From NCBI RefSeq assembly GCF_003086895.1, contig NZ_CP026004.1, positions 1,462,731 to 1,526,730 of the forward strand: DNA of 64,000 bases. The letters are read 5' to 3'. The notes under the pieces were generated by a model. It ran no database searches. It worked only from the letters and a program-made list of their open reading frames with translations, and was not told the origin of the DNA. The first letter of the stretch is position 1, and every line of letters starts with the position of its first letter. The position numbers and the translations under genes are program-made. The DNA is from Stenotrophomonas sp. ESTM1D_MKCIP4_1. Its GTDB lineage: Bacteria; Pseudomonadota; Gammaproteobacteria; Xanthomonadales; Xanthomonadaceae. Positions 62,130 through 64,000 of the stretch are shown here, piece by piece.

Positions 62130-63679
62130 GCAGGCATAAATTGTTGAGCGGGGTGTTGGTCTTAAGCGGCCTATGCGTTGTACGCACTGCGTTTGCGGAC
62201 TGCAGTTCTATAAATGAAATTGGTGCCCTGTCTCAGACAGGCACCGTTGTGGTCAAATTCGCGCCGAAGGAGATTGGCGAAAGGTCCGCAGTAGCCGCCA
62301 GCCTTGATCGCGCGAACACCGCTGCCCCCTACGTACGAATTGATATGGACCCTCAAGCCAGTGATTTGCAAAACAAGCCGTTTGATTCAAGTGGTGGTTC
62401 GGTCTACTACTTGGAAAAAAGCATTCAAGGGCAGCGGATCTGCCGCGCCGAGGAGTGGAAAAGGAGGGAGTCCAAATTGATCGGTAAATCCCTCCCTGCA
62501 GGCCTGAACCCCGCGGTCAGACATGTGTACCCGTACTTCGAGATCTACAAAACGCACGAGCTTGATTATGACGCTTCAGGTCAGTTGACGTCGATTCAAC
62601 AGGTCGATGCGGCGGGGCGGAAGGTCACAACGTTCTGTGCGCTGTATGACGAACAGGGGCGTGTAGAGGTGGCGAGTGAGGCTTCCGGATTGGTTGTGTC
62701 GGAGGATCCAGGATTCACATGTTCTCAACTCCGTGAGAAAACCTCCAAGAGCACGACTTGGTACTTCACCTACCGGCTCGATGGAACGCTGGCGTCTGGT
62801 TTGAGGAAGCAAGCCACGCGTAAGGCGGGTGAGAATCCCTATCGCGAGGACACCGGCATTGGAACAGAGGCTACCGATGGCGCATGGTATGCAAGCGGAA
62901 GCATTTACATGGATGCTGCCAATCAGCGTAGGCGGATCGGTAGCATGTTTCATGGTAGCGAGAAAGGAGGAATTAGTGGAATTGAAGACAACTCATTCGC
63001 GATCGTTCCCGCCGATGCGACAGCTCTTTTCGCTGAGCGCAGTCAGGATGGTCAACAGAAGTTGCTCTACCGATTCCCGGGCGAGCGCGTTCCAATGGAA
63101 CTGGCCACAGGACTGTTCGAGGGCATAACCGATTACACCCGCGTGCGCGAGTACCGGCACCGATCGCACAAACGGATTTTCGAGTTCTTCGGCCCAGGCG
63201 CCAAGCACCCCCACGAACGCCAATGGCGCATGCTGGATCTGAATCGGCAGGAAAACTATGACAAGAGCGGCAAGCTCACACGCGTGATCCTGTCTGGCCC
63301 GGTCCCTGCTGACGGCTACACCGAGAACCTGCGTGCCTACGCAGAAAAAGGCGTGCTGAAGCTCACGCCGCTTACCAGCGGCTACAGTTCGTACCGCGTC
63401 TACGACTATGACGCCACCGGCAAGGAATCACTCTCGTTCGTCTGCTGGCGCTACGAAGTCTCCACTAACAAGCCGTACGCCCATTTCCCCTGGTGGGAGC
63501 CGGACCCCCGCCCCAAGCGCAGTCGTGAAGCCGAACTGCAGTACGGCAGGACGCAGGTGGGCACGCGGTGCGGTACGCCCGACGGCAAGATGACCGTGGA
63601 AGGCATGGGCCCGGTGAAAAAGCTGATGGAAACCAAGTACAGCTTTGGAACCTCGAAGATCGGATTTCCCGGAGAGTAG
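62126..63679 (+). CDS. Exported partner of the phospholipase effector, probable periplasmic immunity protein
   Basis: 517 residues with a signal peptide ending in VVRTAFA, then DCSS. The mature protein has repeated short beta-rich stretches of the form YDxSGxLTxI (YDASGQLTSIQ, YDEQGRVEVAS, YDKSGKLTRVI, YDATGKESLSF), which suggest an RHS/MORN-like beta array, and several Cys. Coupled to the effector by ATGA. Periplasmic placement fits protection against a lipase that attacks membranes from the periplasm, as Tle5 immunity proteins do. Immunity is inferred from context and export; no named family was recognised. The GC of its first 1 kb is visibly lower than that of the housekeeping genes. Confidence 0.75.
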   Translation: MSRHKLLSGVLVLSGLCVVRTAFADCSSINEIGALSQTGTVVVKFAPKEIGERSAVAASLDRANTAAPYVRIDMDPQASDLQNKPFDSSGGSVYYLEKSIQGQRICRAEEWKRRESKLIGKSLPAGLNPAVRHVYPYFEIYKTHELDYDASGQLTSIQQVDAAGRKVTTFCALYDEQGRVEVASEASGLVVSEDPGFTCSQLREKTSKSTTWYFTYRLDGTLASGLRKQATRKAGENPYREDTGIGTEATDGAWYASGSIYMDAANQRRRIGSMFHGSEKGGISGIEDNSFAIVPADATALFAERSQDGQQKLLYRFPGERVPMELATGLFEGITDYTRVREYRHRSHKRIFEFFGPGAKHPHERQWRMLDLNRQENYDKSGKLTRVILSGPVPADGYTENLRAYAEKGVLKLTPLTSGYSSYRVYDYDATGKESLSFVCWRYEVSTNKPYAHFPWWEPDPRPKRSREAELQYGRTQVGTRCGTPDGKMTVEGMGPVKKLMETKYSFGTSKIGFPGE

Positions 63680-63766
63680 GGGTTCGAGTAATCCGCAGAG
63701 GCAAACATGTCGCTTGGCCGACCAGTCGCAGCCGCAGTGCGGTAGGCGCCGCTCTAACACCGCAGC

Positions 63767-63868
63767 TTTTCCACATCCGCTGTGGAACGAAGCCCAATCA
63801 ACCTGTGGATAGGTGACGCAGAACCTTGTGCAGCAGGCTTTTTCGTAGCGTGGTGAGAAAATCACCAC
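63767..63868 (+). promoter_or_regulatory. Element B: second copy of the DnaA-box-like block, miaB side of the island
   Basis: The same ordered blocks as element A: ttttccacatc, tgtgga, ctgtggatag (63803), cttgtgc, caggct and gtggtga at identical spacing. Here the first site is a perfect hairpin (TTCCACA / TGTGGAA) and the end forms GTGGTGA-gaaaa-less-one loop-TCACCAC, a 7-bp inverted repeat. It lies 74 nt from the miaB stop and 87 nt from the island's last gene. The rest of 63680-63941 shows no gene. Confidence 0.7.
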
Positions 63869-63941
63869 GCCCGCCGTGCGGCCACGGTCGGCGCCCTTGC
63901 AGCGATCCGACCGACACAGGCCAACCGTTGCTCGGCACGCC

Positions 63942-64000
63942 TTACTCGGCCACCACCCGCGCCCGCAGCGAGTTGGTCAACGCCTCGGTGATCACCACAT
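63942..64000 (-). CDS. miaB: tRNA-2-methylthio-N6-dimethylallyladenosine synthase MiaB, C-terminal end (cut by window edge)
   Basis: Only the last 18 codons and the stop are visible: VVITEALTNSLRARVVAE, the C-terminal TRAM-domain end typical of MiaB. MiaB is a radical-SAM methylthiotransferase acting on tRNA A37. Its identification rests on this tail and on the expected miaB-ybeZ-ybeY gene order, here interrupted by the secretion island. Confidence 0.75.
   Translation of the reverse strand, partial: VVITEALTNSLRARVVAE

Noticed and set aside
55639..63679. Prophage or transposon
   Set aside because: VgrG resembles a phage tail spike, but there are no capsid, integrase, transposase, or terminal inverted repeats; a T6SS effector operon explains all three genes.

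Overview
The window reads as chromosomal DNA of a Stenotrophomonas species, most likely of the S. maltophilia complex. It is GC-rich. It carries GTAG-type palindromic intergenic repeats (SMAG elements) and several other REP-like families, and it has Xanthomonadaceae-type gene neighbourhoods such as nth beside a small basic protein and miaB/phoH/ybeY/corC. No rRNA, tRNA, CRISPR array, integrase or transposase was recognised. Starts were chosen by ribosome binding site, signal peptide and family length.

Layout. 1-4330: phosphate-starvation block read leftwards: a phosphate-selective porin, two different PstS proteins and the start of pstC. The porin and each pstS have an almost identical 18-bp Pho-box-like site upstream. 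4500-13000: housekeeping and metabolic genes (endonuclease III, a crotonase, a Mip-like FKBP with a worn PPIase domain, a DUF1289-Nudix fusion, a sulfurtransferase, an AmpD-like amidase, RlmKL). 13000-13615: a 90-bp tandem repeat array. 13619-18480: Fur-type siderophore uptake operon (TonB receptor, DUF3649, PepSY reductase, DUF3325). 18475-28510: DUF4124-like protein, DUF445 protein, ParB-like protein, omega-aminotransferase, aldehyde dehydrogenase, MFS transporter, a bacteriohemerythrin with a perfect FNR-type operator, and a dual-receiver GGDEF protein. 28600-34345: three tandem MASE1 proteins that look like histidine kinases but lack the phospho-accepting His and the N-box Asn.

34443-49698: polyamine region. 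PuuB, PuuD and PuuA would open the gamma-glutamylputrescine pathway. PotF and PotGHI form a putrescine ABC importer. A PuuC-like dehydrogenase at 22898 and a succinate-semialdehyde-type dehydrogenase at 48334 could finish the route to succinate. A flavin monooxygenase and an EmrAB-OprM-type efflux pump sit between PotF and PotGHI. 49872-55287: CorA, DUF4105 protein, CorC, a small exported protein, YbeY and PhoH, read leftwards.

55639-63679: an island with a type VI secretion spike (VgrG), a two-HKD phospholipase D effector and a signal-peptide-bearing partner that is a likely immunity protein. It lies exactly between phoH and miaB, which are neighbours in many proteobacteria. Each border carries a copy of the same about 100-bp element, containing DnaA-box-like sites with fixed spacing. 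The strongest leads are this bordered effector island, the DnaA-box-like element itself, the three tandem pseudokinases, and the FNR site in front of the hemerythrin gene.
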